Assembly: GCA_030522415.1 (NCBI GenBank) | Contig: CM060126.1 | Span: 9,925,352 to 9,989,351, forward strand | Source: Channallabes apus | Lineage: Eukaryota; Chordata; Actinopteri; Siluriformes; Clariidae | Length of the DNA stretch: 64,000 bases | Reading direction: 5' to 3' | Part shown: piece by piece, positions 1 through 12,414 of the stretch | Layout: every line of letters begins with the position of its first letter | How positions within the stretch are numbered: the stretch's first letter is position 1 | Notes under the pieces: model-generated | Database searches by the model: none | The model's input: only the letters and a program-made list of their open reading frames with translations | What the model was told of the DNA's origin: nothing | Position numbers and translations under genes: made by a program

Positions 1-58
1 GAATGAAAGGACAGACAGACAGATAGATACTTCATTAAAATCTATTTCACCTATTTAG

Positions 59-1069
59 TAGGGATGGGGGCGGCGCGGTGGTGTAGTGGTTAGCACTGTG
101 GCCTTGCACCTCCAGGGTCTGGGTTCGATTCCCCGGCCAGGCTCGATTCCCGTCTCTGTGTGCATGGAGTTTGCATGTTCTCCCCGTGCTTGGTGGGTTT
201 CCTCCGGGTACTCCGGTTTCCTCCCACAGTCCAAAGATATGCAGATTAGGCTAATTGGCGTTCCTAAATTGCCCGTAGTGTGTGAGTGTGTGTATGTGTG
301 TGTGCCCTGCGATGGATTGGCACCCTGTCCAGGGTGTGCCCCGCCTAGTGCCCGAGGTCTACTGGGATAGGCTCCGGGTCCCCCGCGACCCTGAACACAG
401 GATTAAGCGGTATAGAAAATGAATGAATGAATAGTAGGGATGGGAATCACCAACCACCTCCCGATACGATATCGCGATTTTATAAGCATCCGAATTCGAT
501 ATTACATTTTCACCTGATTTTATTACAATTTTAATCTTTTAAAAAGTTTTATGATTAAAGGTAGCCCATTGATCATAACCTTCGTTTGCACACTTACAGT
601 AAAAACCAAGCGCAGCATTTAAACAATACAAAATAAATTCACATACAAGTGTTTAACATTTCACTGAGCAGCATGCATCTCTGCCATCTGCTATGTTTAT
701 TATTTCTAATAATAATTCAAACTTAGCAAATAATTCACTCCTACCACAAGGGATGAAAATATATAAATAGTTAACCTGTAGGATTATAAAGGAACGGTGA
801 CGCCTCCAAAGTATCAAAACTCAACAGTGAGCGCGGGAGTTGAGCGTTTGCGAAAACATGGGCGTATGCGGCTTCGACCACGGCTTAGCTGTTTAAGACT
901 AATATGCTCGCCGGTCACGGCCTATCAAACTGAAAATCATCCAATTCTAGTCACTGGCTGATCAACTGGTTCATCTCTATTATAAACATAATAAAAAATC
1001 GATTTTTGGAGTCAGTGTGGAGATCAGTGTGAATCTCCACACAAAAGAATCACGGTTCTCCCATCTCTA
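59..1069. mobile_element. Short non-autonomous hAT element, interrupted by a SINE
   Basis: The element begins TAGGGATGGG and ends CCCATCTCTA, an imperfect terminal inverted repeat. It is flanked by an exact 8-bp target duplication CTATTTAG at 51-58 and 1070-1077, the length diagnostic of hAT elements. A SINE (69-431) sits ten bases inside the left end, so the original element was about 0.63 kb. It contains no transposase-like frame and must have been moved in trans. One TACAGTA word lies inside at 595. Confidence 0.85.
69..431 (+). mobile_element. Full-length tRNA-derived V-SINE (DANA/HE1-like)
   Basis: The tRNA-like head has a Pol III A box TGGTGTAGTGG at 79-89 and a B box GGTTCGATTCC at 122-132. 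The conserved fish V-SINE core follows (from about 160 to 245: TGCATGGAGTTTGCATG, then the CTCCCACAGTCC region). The tail ends in (GAAT)n at 419-431. A perfect 13-bp target duplication TAGTAGGGATGGG flanks it at 56-68 and 432-444, as expected of LINE-mobilised insertion. The 94-codon frame across it is accidental. It is closely similar to the copy at 58,109-58,460. Confidence 0.93.
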
Positions 1070-1077
1070 CTATTTAG

Positions 1078-1929
1078 GATCCATTCATCCTTACATACAT
1101 ACATACATAGATAATATACTATATAAAGTAGATTACTTAAATCCTACTAAAGTGTAATGTGGTCAGTTTATACAATGCATACAGTACATGCAAGCAGAGA
1201 CAGACATACTGTATGAGATGATGTGCTAGTGTATTGCGTATACTAAAGTTTCCATTTAATATTTATTGAGTGCTAACTCACTTTCCAAGTTGAACCCCAA
1301 CTACCTAAATGCATGCTTAATTAACAGTCCAAAAAGGTTTAGCCAATCAAAAGGTAGGATTATGTTTCAAACACAAGGCCACAGGCATGTTTCATCTGGT
1401 CCTCATGAACTTAATACCAACCTGTAATAGAGCTCTCGCAGTTAAGTTATCCACAAACAAACATTCGTCATTTTGCCTGGTATTTATGATAATATTGCCA
1501 AGACAATTAAAAATAAATCGCTCGTTCAATGTACCCTGACAGTAATTTATGGTACTGAACAAATGATGAGAGATAACGGTGCATGTTGAGAAATGTCAGT
1601 CCTTGGATATTAGGGATTTTTATCAGGCTCCATTTGTTCTTTGGAACACTTTTGGGTACAGTGCATGGGCAGCTTTACAATATGTTAAATGAGCTAAATT
1701 GATGCATTGTTTAAGCAGAATATCATACATCTTGATTTTTACATTCTGTTCTTGAACATGTCAGTTTTTGACCCATTTTTCTCCTTACCTGGCCATCCAC
1801 CTGTCACTCTGCTATTCATGTTGTCTGATGAGTTACTGAGGTATCACACTGCCTACAGAAGCAATTTAGCACTTATATAACAATAAAACAGATTCAATAA
1901 AAAAATATAGATTTTAGTAAAGCGGTGAC
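1078..1929. other. Anonymous AT-rich stretch
   Basis: No credible coding frame or recognised repeat. Two TACWGTA words (1180, 1207) and a short (CATA)n run near 1095-1108 are the only patterns I see. Confidence 0.6.
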
Positions 1930-2690
1930 ACACTCACTGGCCACTCCGTTAAGTACACATGTTCAACTGCTCTTTAAATGCTCTAATAATCTTATTAACT
2001 AACCACATGGCAGCAACTCAATGTCAACATGGTCAAGGCAATCTGCTGAAGTTCAAACCGAACATGAGAATGAGGAGCAAAGGTGATTTAAGTGAGTTTG
2101 AACGCGACATGGTTGTTGGTGCCAGACGGGCTTGTCTGAGAATTTCTAAAACTGCTGATTTACTGAGATTTTCTCACACAACCATCTCTAGGGTTTACAG
2201 AGAACGGCCTGAAAAAGAGAAAACATCCAGTGAACGGCGGTTCTCTGGGACCTAACCAGCAGCAGAAGATCAGGAAACTGAGGTTATTTCACATAAAATT
2301 GGACAATGGAAAATTCAGGAAAACACTGCCTGGTCTGATGGTCTCAATTTCTCTTGTGACATTTGGATGGTTAGGGTCAGAATTTGATGTAAACAACATG
2401 AAAGCATGAATCCACCCTGCCTTGTATCAAAGGTTCAGGCTGCTGCTGGTGGGGTATACTGTATTATATATATTCTTGGCACACCGTGGTCCCTTTAGTA
2501 CCAATTGCGCTTCGTTTAAATGCCTCAGCCTATCTGAGTATTGTTCCTGATCATGTTGATCCCTTTATGACCTCAGGATAACATATGTCACAAAGCTAAA
2601 ATCATCTTAAACTGGGTTCTTGAACATGGCAATGAGTTCACTGTACTCAAATGGCCTGCACAGCCAATTTAACCCCAGCATGAACTCTAT
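1930..2690 (+). pseudogene. Tc1-like transposase remnant (internally deleted)
   Basis: The frame at 1959-2255 carries the N-terminal helix-turn-helix region of a Tc1-like transposase: DLSEFERDMVVGARRAC, then ISKTADLLRFSHTTISRVYRE, residues about 43-81. The DNA just upstream (1932-1950) resembles this family's terminal repeat. After 2255 the match jumps: 2262-2440 and 2480-2680 match later transposase segments out of frame, so the catalytic core is broken by deletions. The 3' part stops near 2680, short of the right terminal repeat, next to a SINE. The same family is present on the other strand at 53,165-53,400. Confidence 0.8.
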
Positions 2691-2702
2691 ATTACCAAAT
2701 GG

Positions 2703-2890
2703 GGCCAGGGGTAGCTCAGTGGTTAAGGCATTGGACTACGGTTCAGAAGGTCCCAGGTTCAAATCCCACGTTGTCCCTGTTGGGCCCTTGAGCAAGGCCC
2801 ATAACTGCTCAGATGTACAGTATAATGAGATAAAAATGTAAGTCGCTCTGGATAAGAGCGTCTGCCAAATGACTAAATGTAAATGTAAGA
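2703..2890 (+). mobile_element. tRNA-derived SINE, second family, with LINE-type tail
   Basis: The head is tRNA-like: A box TAGCTCAGTGG near 2712 and B box GGTTCAAATCC near 2756. The end reads GTCGCTCTGGATAAGAGCG (about 2843-2861) followed by TAAATG repeats, a 3' tail common to many fish SINEs and their partner LINEs. A TACAGTA word at 2816 interrupts the stretch that normally reads GATGTATAATGAG. It differs from the V-SINEs in the window. Confidence 0.85.
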
Positions 2891-4984
2891 TGTACGGATT
2901 TGTGGCATAACCAGAAATAGGGATTGGAAATGTAAAGTCACGATTGTTGATCTGAACTATAGAATCAAGTGTGTGTATATTTGAGAGAGAAAGAGAGACA
3001 CATTGCAGGTAGATATTAGACAGCAAGTGCGGTGAGTACACTATTTTGTTATTTAGGATCTAGCCAAACTTTTTAATGAAGTCATACAAATAAAATATAT
3101 AAACTTGAAAAGTTTCCTCATTGCGCCTGTCAGAGATAACGCATGAGCTACTTTGAGTTTAGTGTTGTTGGGATTTTTCATCTGAACTTGTCTCATGCTT
3201 TTTGTGTTCAATCGTTAGTTTAACAGGTGAATGTAATGTCAATTGTACTAATCAAGCTTTTCATGTTGAACTGGCTCGCTGTCACACACCTGTCCTGTCT
3301 TGCAGTGGAGTTTATCATTATGTTGTCGCTCATCGTGCTGATTTTCCAACCTGTTTTTTAGTCTTCAAAATACAGGATGCAAAGGATCTGCATTTTCAAC
3401 AACCCTCTGCGTACTTAATTAAAGACCTCAATAAATTAAGACATCCATGCTGAAGATGGTTTGAGAAAACAACTTCTTAAATTAGAACTGGAAATGAACT
3501 CTCAATGATATTTTGATTTAAGACCATCAGACTAAATTAACACTAACCGCTCTAATATTCCTTTCAGATATAGCGAGAGCGATACCATGAGAAGAAAAAA
3601 ACTCCACTGCTCGATTTTCAGAACGAATGGCAGCTTCATTACACATCACTTACTGCAAAGTTTGGTTGTAGGGGGGGCGGGTTTAGAACTCAAACCCCAA
3701 CTGATCTGTTGGACGACATAAAGGATGTTGATGTCGGACATGTTGGTAGGTCAACCTGAGAGGTCTCGCAAAATGACTTCATCGAAGGCATGGGCGAATT
3801 TTCTAAATGTCATGCATCCTTGAGCAACGCCTGTGACATCATTAAAGGAGATACCAAGACTTTGAACATAGTGACCATTTGTTTAAAATAAGAATTCCTG
3901 TGATTATTGTGAATATTTCTACATCAACTGGAAATGGACAAGCGCTTGACTGAGTAACATCTTACAGATCGGTCAATGCGTGCAAAACATTTTTTTTAAT
4001 CAATAAATGAATAATAATAATAATAATAATAATATACTTTTTTAAGTAATGGAAATAGATGCATTTCTTTTACAAAAGGTGACACAAATTCTCACCAAAG
4101 TATGAGATTTCCAATCATGGTCATTAGCATTTTCTATTGCAGGAACGTGCTTCACAATGTTTACTTTTGTCCCCGATTTTGCCAGCGCATTGTAGAGACA
4201 CTTTATCCCCAAAAATCCGAACCTGATCGCCCAATGTGTGGCAATCCTTTTAAAAGAAACACCTGACAAAATGGTGCTCTACACACTGTCGAAGTGAAAT
4301 GGCTCACCACAGCGCACACGCAGCTCAAGCATCTCAGAAACACTGTGGAACACTCTCTTCTGACCTCCAAATGACGAGACACAGGGTTTAGTCTGAGTGT
4401 TGGTGGGTGTCAGTGCCTGGGAGTCGCTGCGCTTCTTATCAGTTGTGTTTCAGACAAGAGCTCAACGGAAGATTCTCCAGAGCAGATGCTAATGGCTAGT
4501 CTGGCGGTGCTGCTTTCCAGGCGAATTGTAAACAGCTTGTTTATGCGTGTATAGACTTTTTAAAACTAAAGTTAGATGTAAAGGTAAAGTTTGAATGGTT
4601 GCCTCCTACATACTGTAGATTTCATGTCTGAGAGGAATGCAGGAATGATATTATTCAGAGATTTATATAGTAAAATGTCCCTGATTTTATTTTGTGTGTT
4701 TTTTTTTTTTTTTTACTTTTTGTCTTATCAAGAGGCAAAGCTGCATGCAAGTTCTATTTATTAATTTTTAATTATTAAAGATATATTTCCTATATAAATT
4801 CTGTCACTGTATTCATGCCCCAAATGTCTACTGGACGTTTTAATTCTTGCCACTTCTTTATGTGATTTTTGGTTAAAATGATTTTTTTAAAATTAAATCA
4901 AAGGTATGGTTATTATTATCTGGCAAGTTATTATTATTACCAATTAACCTTATCTGGAGGACTTCTGTGAGAAATAACTGTATG
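2891..4984. other. Anonymous stretch with a (TAA)n tract
   Basis: No frame here has recognisable domains; the open frames at 3202-3453 (+) and 4042-4269 (-) look like chance. A (TAA)n microsatellite spans about 4011-4034, and T-rich runs occur near 4700. One TACTGTA word at 4611. Confidence 0.5.
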
Positions 4985-5426
4985 TAGTACCAGGAGGAAA
5001 CCCACCAAGCACTGGGTCCATGTCCTCACGTAGCGGGGATATTTTTAAAAACTGAGATTTATAAAGAGAGACTTTTTGGAAATCTATTCAAATTTTTTTC
5101 CAAAACTCTATGGTGTTGTGTGGACAAATGGAAACAGAGATTTTGGCATGGTGTGTCGATGATGTCATTGTCTGTGCTGCTACATACAAAACTCAGACGA
5201 CACAGATGCCGCAGACAGCGACAGCAGTTTTGGACGAGACCCGTTGGATTTCTATAAAGTGCAACCGCTGATGACGTTTTGTCTAGGCTTCTGATTGGCA
5301 TAACAGCACTTAACAGGGTGTTTCGTGTGGACTAAGATACTAAGATACACCGACCTGAGACAGGAATCAAACGCTCGACCCTGGAGGTGCGAGGTCACAG
5401 TGTTAACCACTAGGCCACCATGCTGC
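4985..5426 (-). mobile_element. V-SINE split by a ~0.3-kb insertion
   Basis: Reverse-strand V-SINE core appears at 4990-5035 (GGAGGAAACCCACCAAGCAC). The matching tRNA-like head resumes at 5355-5425 (CGACCCTGGAGGTGCGAGG, then TGTTAACCACTAGGCC). Between them, about 5036-5340 is unrelated and starts GGGGATATTTTTAAAAACTG, which resembles a short fish DNA-transposon family I cannot name. The break points are approximate. Confidence 0.6.
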
Positions 5427-7497
5427 CGGTGCAGCCCTAGTGTTTTAAATTTTTAGATAGTTTGTACGCTCAGACTGTATCTTTAGCATTCTCCCTTCTT
5501 TCTCTGTCTCTTCGAATTCCACATATAGCAATAATCCCTGTGGTTCCCATGAGAATGGCACATGCTTGATGTAGTAGGGGTATGTGCACATTTTATGCAC
5601 TCCTCATGTATTCTGCATGATGGTCAGTGATGGGGCCATTATTTACTTGTGTTTTCCGTATTCTGTGAATGAAGCAGAGAGGTTTTTGACACCCTCCTGG
5701 TGTAAGTGTGTGCGTGCGATTCTTCCTCTCCCAATATTGGCAAGTGTGTCGAAGCTCAGAGGACAGATTTAGCGATTCATTCATCAAATTTTAATCTTAA
5801 CAGGGCATGTTTTTCCCCTAAGCTTCAGAGACGACTAAGGAATAGACTAAATGACAGTAGAACTGGTGGAAAATTAAATAAACTGACACTTTGGCCATTG
5901 ATGTGGGTGGTTAACTTCTGAAAATCTGAAAACACAAGTAGGATGTAATACAATTTACTCCACCTATCCTCTCAACAATCAGAGACATTTAAATAGGTTT
6001 CACTAGCATGCGTGCAGACGAGACAGGTGTCTGGGTGTGTTTGTGTGTGTGACAGAGCTGTTTTCAACGTCACTATTCAAAAGACTCAGACATAATAAGA
6101 AAATGTATTGGATGCACAAGGTTTTGCAGCGGGACTCTTCACTGTTTATCGGACTAGTCGAGGATTTCTTAGTAGCGTCCATGAAAGAGTTTTCACAGTT
6201 CTGCAGGCTTGATTAGAAAGTCAATGAAGCCGCAGTGGGTGAGGTTAAATATATTGGATCAGAGAGGATGCTGAGAAGCCCTCGTCAGGCTATCGCCATT
6301 GTTTTAGATTAGAGCTGAAAAAATGTCATATACTGCAGCCGCACACAAAAAGCAACGCATATCAGTTTTCTGAGTGTGAAGCTGAGAGATTCATGCAGTG
6401 GCCCTGAAGATACAAGAAGAAAACACACACACACACAGATCTAACCACATAGCTCGATATGTAATGATGAGCCGCAAGACTAGACGAGCATGGCACACAC
6501 ACATACACAAACAATATACAGTACTTACGTCGTAATATAGTACTTGCAATTATGTTCCTTAGATATAATTAGGAATACAGCTTATGAATTCTATTAAACC
6601 TAAATCCAATCCTAACCTTTTAACCCCCCAAATAAAACTTTTAGCCAAATGTCTCCACAAGGTCGAAACTTTCTGATTTTCTTATTTGTGTGTAAATATT
6701 TGGTCACCAGTGTAATATAAAAACACGCCCACCTACACACAAAGCTTAGAGGTATTCCTGCTCAATCTATTCCTCCACAAGGCACAAATCAGCCGGGTTA
6801 CACCAAGCCAAAGAAAACTCTGTTCGCCGTTTACGGGCTAAAGGGGATCTACACAGGCAGACTCTTGCTCTAAATCTCAGCTCAAGGAAGCCATACAGTA
6901 TATCGATTTCACTAACGGAATATGACCTGAGAAAAAAAAAAAAAAAAGCTGTGTGCTCTTCCAAGGTCTCGTAAACATGTCCACTCTGCTCTGCCATACA
7001 GAAAAAGAAAGTAAGAAAGAGAAAAACTTAAAGAGAAAGAAAAAACTCTCACTCTACCCACTCTAAACTGAAGGCTATTCAGATGGAATTAAATTTAGCT
7101 GTTGTTACTCTTGGTTGTAAATATACTTACAAGGTTGGTCCCATCATTCAAAAGGTGTGTTGTGTAGTTACAGTAGTTACTGTATAGTAGGGCTAGAATT
7201 TGTTTCAAATGTTTCTGATGCAGACAAACAAAAGCACAAAGCAACGCGTGTAAAACATCAAGTTGCAACATTTCCTCATGTCAAAAATTTAATCAAAATT
7301 TTTTATCTTTTGCTTATCTGAGTAAAAAATAAATGAATGAAAATGAAAAATAATGAAAATAATGCAGTGGGTAGGGAAAAAATTGCACCCAGAAACCACT
7401 GCACTGATTGATTGATGGACGGGGAGAACAAACGAATTAAAACCTACAAGAACGATAGAGACGGACAGAACAGATGCCAGTGATGGAGACCCTGCTG
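5427..7497. other. Anonymous stretch
   Basis: No supported gene. Short (CA)n runs occur at 6424-6437 and 6494-6510, and an A-rich run at 6931-6946. Four TACWGTA words (6517, 6894, 7169, 7178); the last two are nine bases apart. Confidence 0.5.
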
Positions 7498-7794
7498 AAA
7501 GTGAAAGGCAACAGCTTTATTATGCAAAAGCATTCCGTCAATTAAAAACAACTGGTTTGAGATTTATATCCGCTTGTCTTTTCTGAACTACACTAGAATC
7601 CCCCATCCCACCCCCGCTGTTAAAAAAAAGGAACTCGGTAAAGTTTACTCTGAGTAAATTTTTTTATGAGCTACTTTTTACTTTTACTTGAGTCGATTTT
7701 TATAATGGTAACTTTACTTGTACTTCAGTACAATTTCACTGAAGTAACAGTACTTGTACTCGAGTAGAACATTCTATTACTCTTTCCACCTCTG
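7498..7794. mobile_element. Truncated 3' end of a hAT element
   Basis: This 0.3-kb piece matches the last ~0.3 kb of the complete hAT at 51,358-52,831. Both share CAACAGCTTTATTATGCAAA, the GGTAACTTTACTTGTACTT region, and the end ACTCTTTCCACCTCTG (7779-7794). There is no left end, so the copy is 5'-truncated and no target duplication can be assigned. Confidence 0.82.
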
Positions 7795-8080
7795 GCCTCA
7801 GCATACCACGACGCCTGGACAATGTTATGCTTCCAGCATTGTGGAAACAGTTTAGGGAAGGCCCTCTTTTATTCTAACATGTTTGCGCCCCAGTGCATAA
7901 AACAAGGACTATAAAGACATAGTTTGATGAGTTCGGTGTGGAAGAACTTGACTGCCCACACAGAGCCCTGACCTCAACCCCAACGAGCACCTTTGGGATG
8001 AACTGGAATGTAGACTGTGAGCCAGGCCTTCTCGTCCACCATCAGTGCCCAACCTCATAAATGCTCTACAAATCATGTAG
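7795..8080 (+). pseudogene. Tc1-like transposase C-terminal fragment
   Basis: Around 7965-8020 the forward strand reads PDLNPNEHLWDELEC, matching the region with the third catalytic acidic residue of Tc1-like transposases (family form NPIEHLWDELxR). Upstream frames (7840-7960) match the preceding segment with stops and shifts. It directly abuts the hAT fragment ending at 7794. The same family's terminal region appears at 32,410-32,600. Confidence 0.7.
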
Positions 8081-8934
8081 TTTTTTCACATCCCCAAAGA
8101 AAAAAAACATGCTGCACCAATCACATAATTTTATTGCTGGTTATGTAAATCATTTAAAAGTTTCTCACGCTGTTTACCGACCAAGAATCCTCTAATGTGT
8201 ATTAAAAACAAACTGTGAACTTAGTAAAAAATAAATAAAACTTCTGTCTTCTATCTAGTTCTAATCAGAATCTAACCTAATATTCATATATTGCGAAATT
8301 TAACCCAATATTATAAATAACTATATTTTATTCTACGTTGTGGAATTCTCAATTCTGATTGGTTAGAAGCAGTGGATTTCTGTTTTATAAACCTCTCACG
8401 ACAGTGTCAGATGTGATGATTGGTTTATATTAATTCGCTCTGTCTAATATTTTTATATTTCAGGAACGTCCACATAATCCAAGGCTTCTAATACATAGAT
8501 TTAACAAAGGAAAACAAGCATTAACACGGTACAGTAACTATGTTTGTAAGTAACAGTTTAGTTAAATGCCTTTTAGCATAGCTCAGTGCTGGGTTTCCCA
8601 AAAACATCACAGTACAAACTTTATTCTGCTGCTTGTTCTACCATTTAAAAATAAATACCTTACCACCCATTTAACATGAACTTAACTTTGCAAGGCTTTT
8701 ACAAAGAAACACAACCCAGAATATTTTCCATCACTGGGGAATCTCCTGAACGGCACTTTCTGTATTTCTCTGTAACATAACAGTTTTTATGTTGTCGTTT
8801 ATTCACGACTTCGTAATGTCTTTGATGGAGAGAGAGAGTGAGAGAAAGAGAGTGGTGAGGAAGTGCTTCTTTACAGCATCTATAAGGCTTCACAGCCCTA
8901 AATTTTAAAATGTGGAATAAAAATTACTCCTGAA
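8081..8934. other. Anonymous stretch
   Basis: Nothing coding. Sequence around 8340-8380 (CAATTCTGATTGGTTAGAAG) resembles the end of a fish MITE, but no partner end was found. One TACAGTA word at 8530. Confidence 0.4.
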
Positions 8935-9397
8935 TGAAGGCATATAACAGATTGACACTTACAGAAGACTTCAAGCACAGTACGGTGATGAGAATCGAAT
9001 GGTACAAACGTTTTAAAGGAGGCTATAAGTCCATGAATGACGAGCGAGCTGAGGTGGCTTGTAGCTTTACTGCAGCCGTTCCAGTTAAACATTCAAGTGA
9101 GTGGAATGCCATCCATCTGTGGAAACTGTACACACAATCATTCACGAATACCATTTGCACATTACAGGAACACGGCTGGGAGTGACCTCCCCAACCCCCT
9201 AGCAGTACGGTCGTGGCCCTGGCGTAGCAGAAAAACTTTCTACTGTAGCTTCATGATATCCAAGACTTAGTAAAATGCTGAGACAGGAACATTAGTTTAG
9301 AAAGAAATTATATAGGTAAATAAATGTACTTTTTACTTTCACAAGTCTATTCTGTTATTCTGAGCCATCAAAAGTCCCGGTTTGACTTGAACACCGC
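8935..9397 (+). pseudogene. Mariner-like element, internally deleted
   Basis: The frame from 8934 reads EDFKHSTVMRIEWYKRFKGG (residues 11-30), then YKSMNDERAE, matching the second helix-turn-helix of mariner transposases (EWxKRFKxG..S..DDER). The catalytic region is mostly deleted. The 3' end at 9370-9395 is AAAGTCCCGGTTTGACTTGA, the terminal repeat shared with the copies at 39.6 and 62.6 kb. A TACTGTA word at 9241 lies where the copy at 18,651 has a plain TA. Confidence 0.78.
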
Positions 9398-10127
9398 ACA
9401 TTGTTTATGAAATTATGACAAATTATGACACTCTTTAATAAAATATTGCATTTTTAGTTTACTGTATATTTGAGTCTTCCTTTGACTTACAGTGTGGCCC
9501 CATTCATTTGAAGTCAAATCAAAGGTCAAAAATAGGCAAAAACAGGCTAGAAAGAAAACTTTTTACAGTAGCACACAATAAATGTCCCTATTCGTTTTGA
9601 AACAAAGAAATAAACTTAAGGGTTTGAAATTTGAGAAAAAGAAAAAAACAACTTTGAGGTCCAATTGAAATGAAAGTAAATGGAGATACAGAGCATGTCA
9701 ACAGCTTTGTCCAAAATGTTACACCCAATATCACCTACTGAACGTAGCATGTGGTGAAACAATTTTTGGTCCACGTTCCAGTTCACAATGAAGTTCTCGG
9801 TTGGTGGTGGTGTACTGTAAATCGAGTGCATTCATATGCTTTACAACCGTGTGCTTTCATCCCTCACTTAAATCCCAAACTCACTCTCAGCCAGCCAGGG
9901 GCATGTTTACTTCAGCCAAAGACTCTACACAACAAAGAAGTTGCCATGCTTGCAAAGCCTATTAGCATCCTATCACACAATCAGGCAGTTCGATTAGCAC
10001 AGAAGAGGAGCCAAAAGATATAACCGACAAGAGTTATGACGGCGATTCTTTAGCTCAGCTTCGTGACAGGTTTTGTTAGCAAGGAACCATCTTGTTTTAA
10101 AGAATCTTTGGTTCAGCTTGAGCGGAT
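9398..10127. other. Anonymous stretch
   Basis: No supported gene; the frame at 9751-10023 lacks any recognisable domain. Three TACWGTA words (9460, 9564, 9813). Confidence 0.5.
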
Positions 10128-11445
10128 ATGACGGAAAAAGAGCCTTCGGTCAATGAGAGAGGTAAAAATCTATTCAGCTGTTTGGGAACACTTTGGTTTC
10201 AAGGAGTCCTACAAAAAAGAAGGAACACACTGTACAAAGCATGTTACACTGTGGCGTCCACAAACAGGTTCATGACCGAACAATAAAGAAGCCAAAAAAA
10301 AACTGAAAAGTTAACCCTGATCAATTTCTCGACTCAGTCATCTCTTTATAAACTAGCTTTATACGTGCCTAGTGACCAAACTAGTTTAGACAAGCACAAT
10401 TATACGATGCCAACACGTCACTATTTCATCAGAACTGCACTGGCTGTCTGTATAATAAATGTCATGGAGAAACTGCAAATGATGCGTCTACAGCAGAACA
10501 TTTTGCTCCCACAAAAGACATATGGTCAAGCTGCATCAAGGAGCCTTACATCAGTCTTACAATTCATTACATCAACACAGATTTCAATTCGAAGACAAAG
10601 TGTCTCCAAGCATTTTTTCCTGCTGACCCCAAGCTTACCTGTATCACAACAGACAATGGCTCAAACATACAGCTGGTGGCTGAGGGTGAATAGACGAACA
10701 AGCTTCCGGTGCTTTGGGCATCTACGTACTACTTTTGGCCACAGGTGAGTAGGATGCCTTCCCCATGGTTACGTGTTGTACTGTGATAATTACATTCATG
10801 CTTTGATTAAAGTTATGAATGATCCATCATTATATAGAATATGTATATATTTCTTACAATCTTAGATTCATTTTCTTCTGATGGGGCTCTACAAGAAGTT
10901 GATCTCCAGCTTCTCTTACAGTACAGGTGGAGAAGAAAGAGGGAGCGCTCAGAAGCATAGAAAAAGCTGAATCTGCCTGAACACATGCTAAAGATAGAAT
11001 GCTCAACCAGATGGGGATCCTGGCAGGCCATGATTGACAGGTTCCTTAAACAACATAAGGCCATTGCCCAGGTCCTTTCAAACGACTGTAAGATCAGACA
11101 TCTCACCCCTCGTGGCAGCGTACTGATGTACTGAAGCCCATCAATAAGTCTCTCAGCAGTCTGGTTGAATTCACTGATGTACTTACTGAAGAGAAATATG
11201 TAAGTGTGTCTCCTCCTCTTATAAGACTCAATCAATACTGGCAGAGCAGGAGGCCAGCACAGGCCTCACCCAAAGAATCAAAACGAAGATAGCAGACTAT
11301 GATGAAAACAACAACAGCACAATACTAGAGCTGCTTGACATCTGCCTTGGGCCTGAGGTTCAGATCAACACAATAGAGGGTTCATCAAAGCCAGAATGGT
11401 AACTGAGATTTACAGGGTGATGATTGTCATATTATTATTATTGTT

Positions 11446-11476
<31 letters not shown>

Positions 11477-12150
11477 GTAGTAGTAGTACAAATAGACAAA
11501 TTCGACAGTAACAAAGGGAATTAACGTGTTGTCAAAGCATTAGAATGTAATTCTAGGGTACGTTAATGCTCATAATTTAGTCAGACTAAGGATGTCTTTT
11601 TTCCTTTATAATACATTAATCCAATTAGGGTGCCCCTCTTTAAACAGCAATGATGCTTGCTAATGAATAACAAAAAACGAATGAATAAATTTAATTTTTT
11701 TTTTTTAAAGAGCATGGTTGTGGTTATTGTGATTATTAAGATTGTGTGTAAACTGAGCATAAAGCCCTGTTACAGTACATCCCCACACCTTCATGAACAT
11801 TTCTAGGTTCCAGGTTTAGAAATTAGAATTTACCAGGACCAAAGAAGGAGAAGAACAAGAAAAGGAAAATGATACATGACTTGCTCATGACCAGCATATA
11901 GCACTTGAGCTGTCTTACCTTCAGGCAGCGACACTTGATGCTAAGAAGGACCCACTGGAGTGGTGGAGGAAATCCTGGAAGCTTTACCCACAGCTCTCTA
12001 ACTTGACAAGGAAGCATCTGTGCATTCATACTAGAAATTGCCCTTAAGAGAGGGTCTTCAGTGCAGGTGGAAATACTTCCACTGTTTCCTGCCTGTGCTC
12101 ATCTCTGAACCCAGGTCATGTAAACAGACGGTATTTCTGGCTAAGAACCT
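10128..12150 (+). pseudogene. hAT transposase (ZBED-like) pseudogene
   Basis: Landmarks of a hAT transposase occur in order but in shifting frames. A BED-finger start, SAVWEHFGFKE, lies near 10,163-10,200. A central block reads CITTDNGSNI near 10,638-10,670, the region that holds a catalytic acidic residue in hATs. A segment LELLDICLGPEV lies near 11,325-11,360. The C-terminal dimerisation domain (hATC) reads DPLEWWRKSWKLYPQLSNL near 11,948-12,005, then RVFSAGGN near 12,052-12,075. Stops and frameshifts interrupt every segment, so no protein is made. A (TAA)n tract (11,431-11,488) interrupts it. No terminal repeats were identified, so this could be a dead transposon or a dead copy of a domesticated ZBED gene; I favour the former. 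Confidence 0.82.
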
Positions 12151-12414
12151 TTAAGAGATTATATTGCTAGAATCGAGCAGCACTGCCAGCATTTGCCTTG
12201 TTGGCCTAGTTAGTTTTTTTCATAGTCTAGTTGAACACTTATTTCCAGCTTCTTCACCATGATCTTAATCATTAGACTGAGTTCCTGACATGATTATTTT
12301 CAAATTAATGAGGAAAATATGTTTGGCTTGTGGCAGCTAATTTCTTTACGACTAGTTCATATTTATATTTGATTAGGACTTATTTATTTAAGTTGCATGT
12401 GTAAAGTTCAGACG

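Noticed and set aside
79..132. tRNA gene called from A and B boxes
   Set aside because: The boxes belong to a SINE head; no cloverleaf with intact acceptor stem.
9813..9819. miR-101/miR-144 target sites as explanation for TACWGTA
   Set aside because: Their seeds overlap the word, but the words lie in non-transcribed repeat DNA on both strands and arise as 5-bp gains at TA, which target selection would not produce.
10365..10748. 127-codon forward frame as a gene
   Set aside because: It is in the wrong frame relative to the hAT transposase motifs; the locus is a decayed pseudogene.
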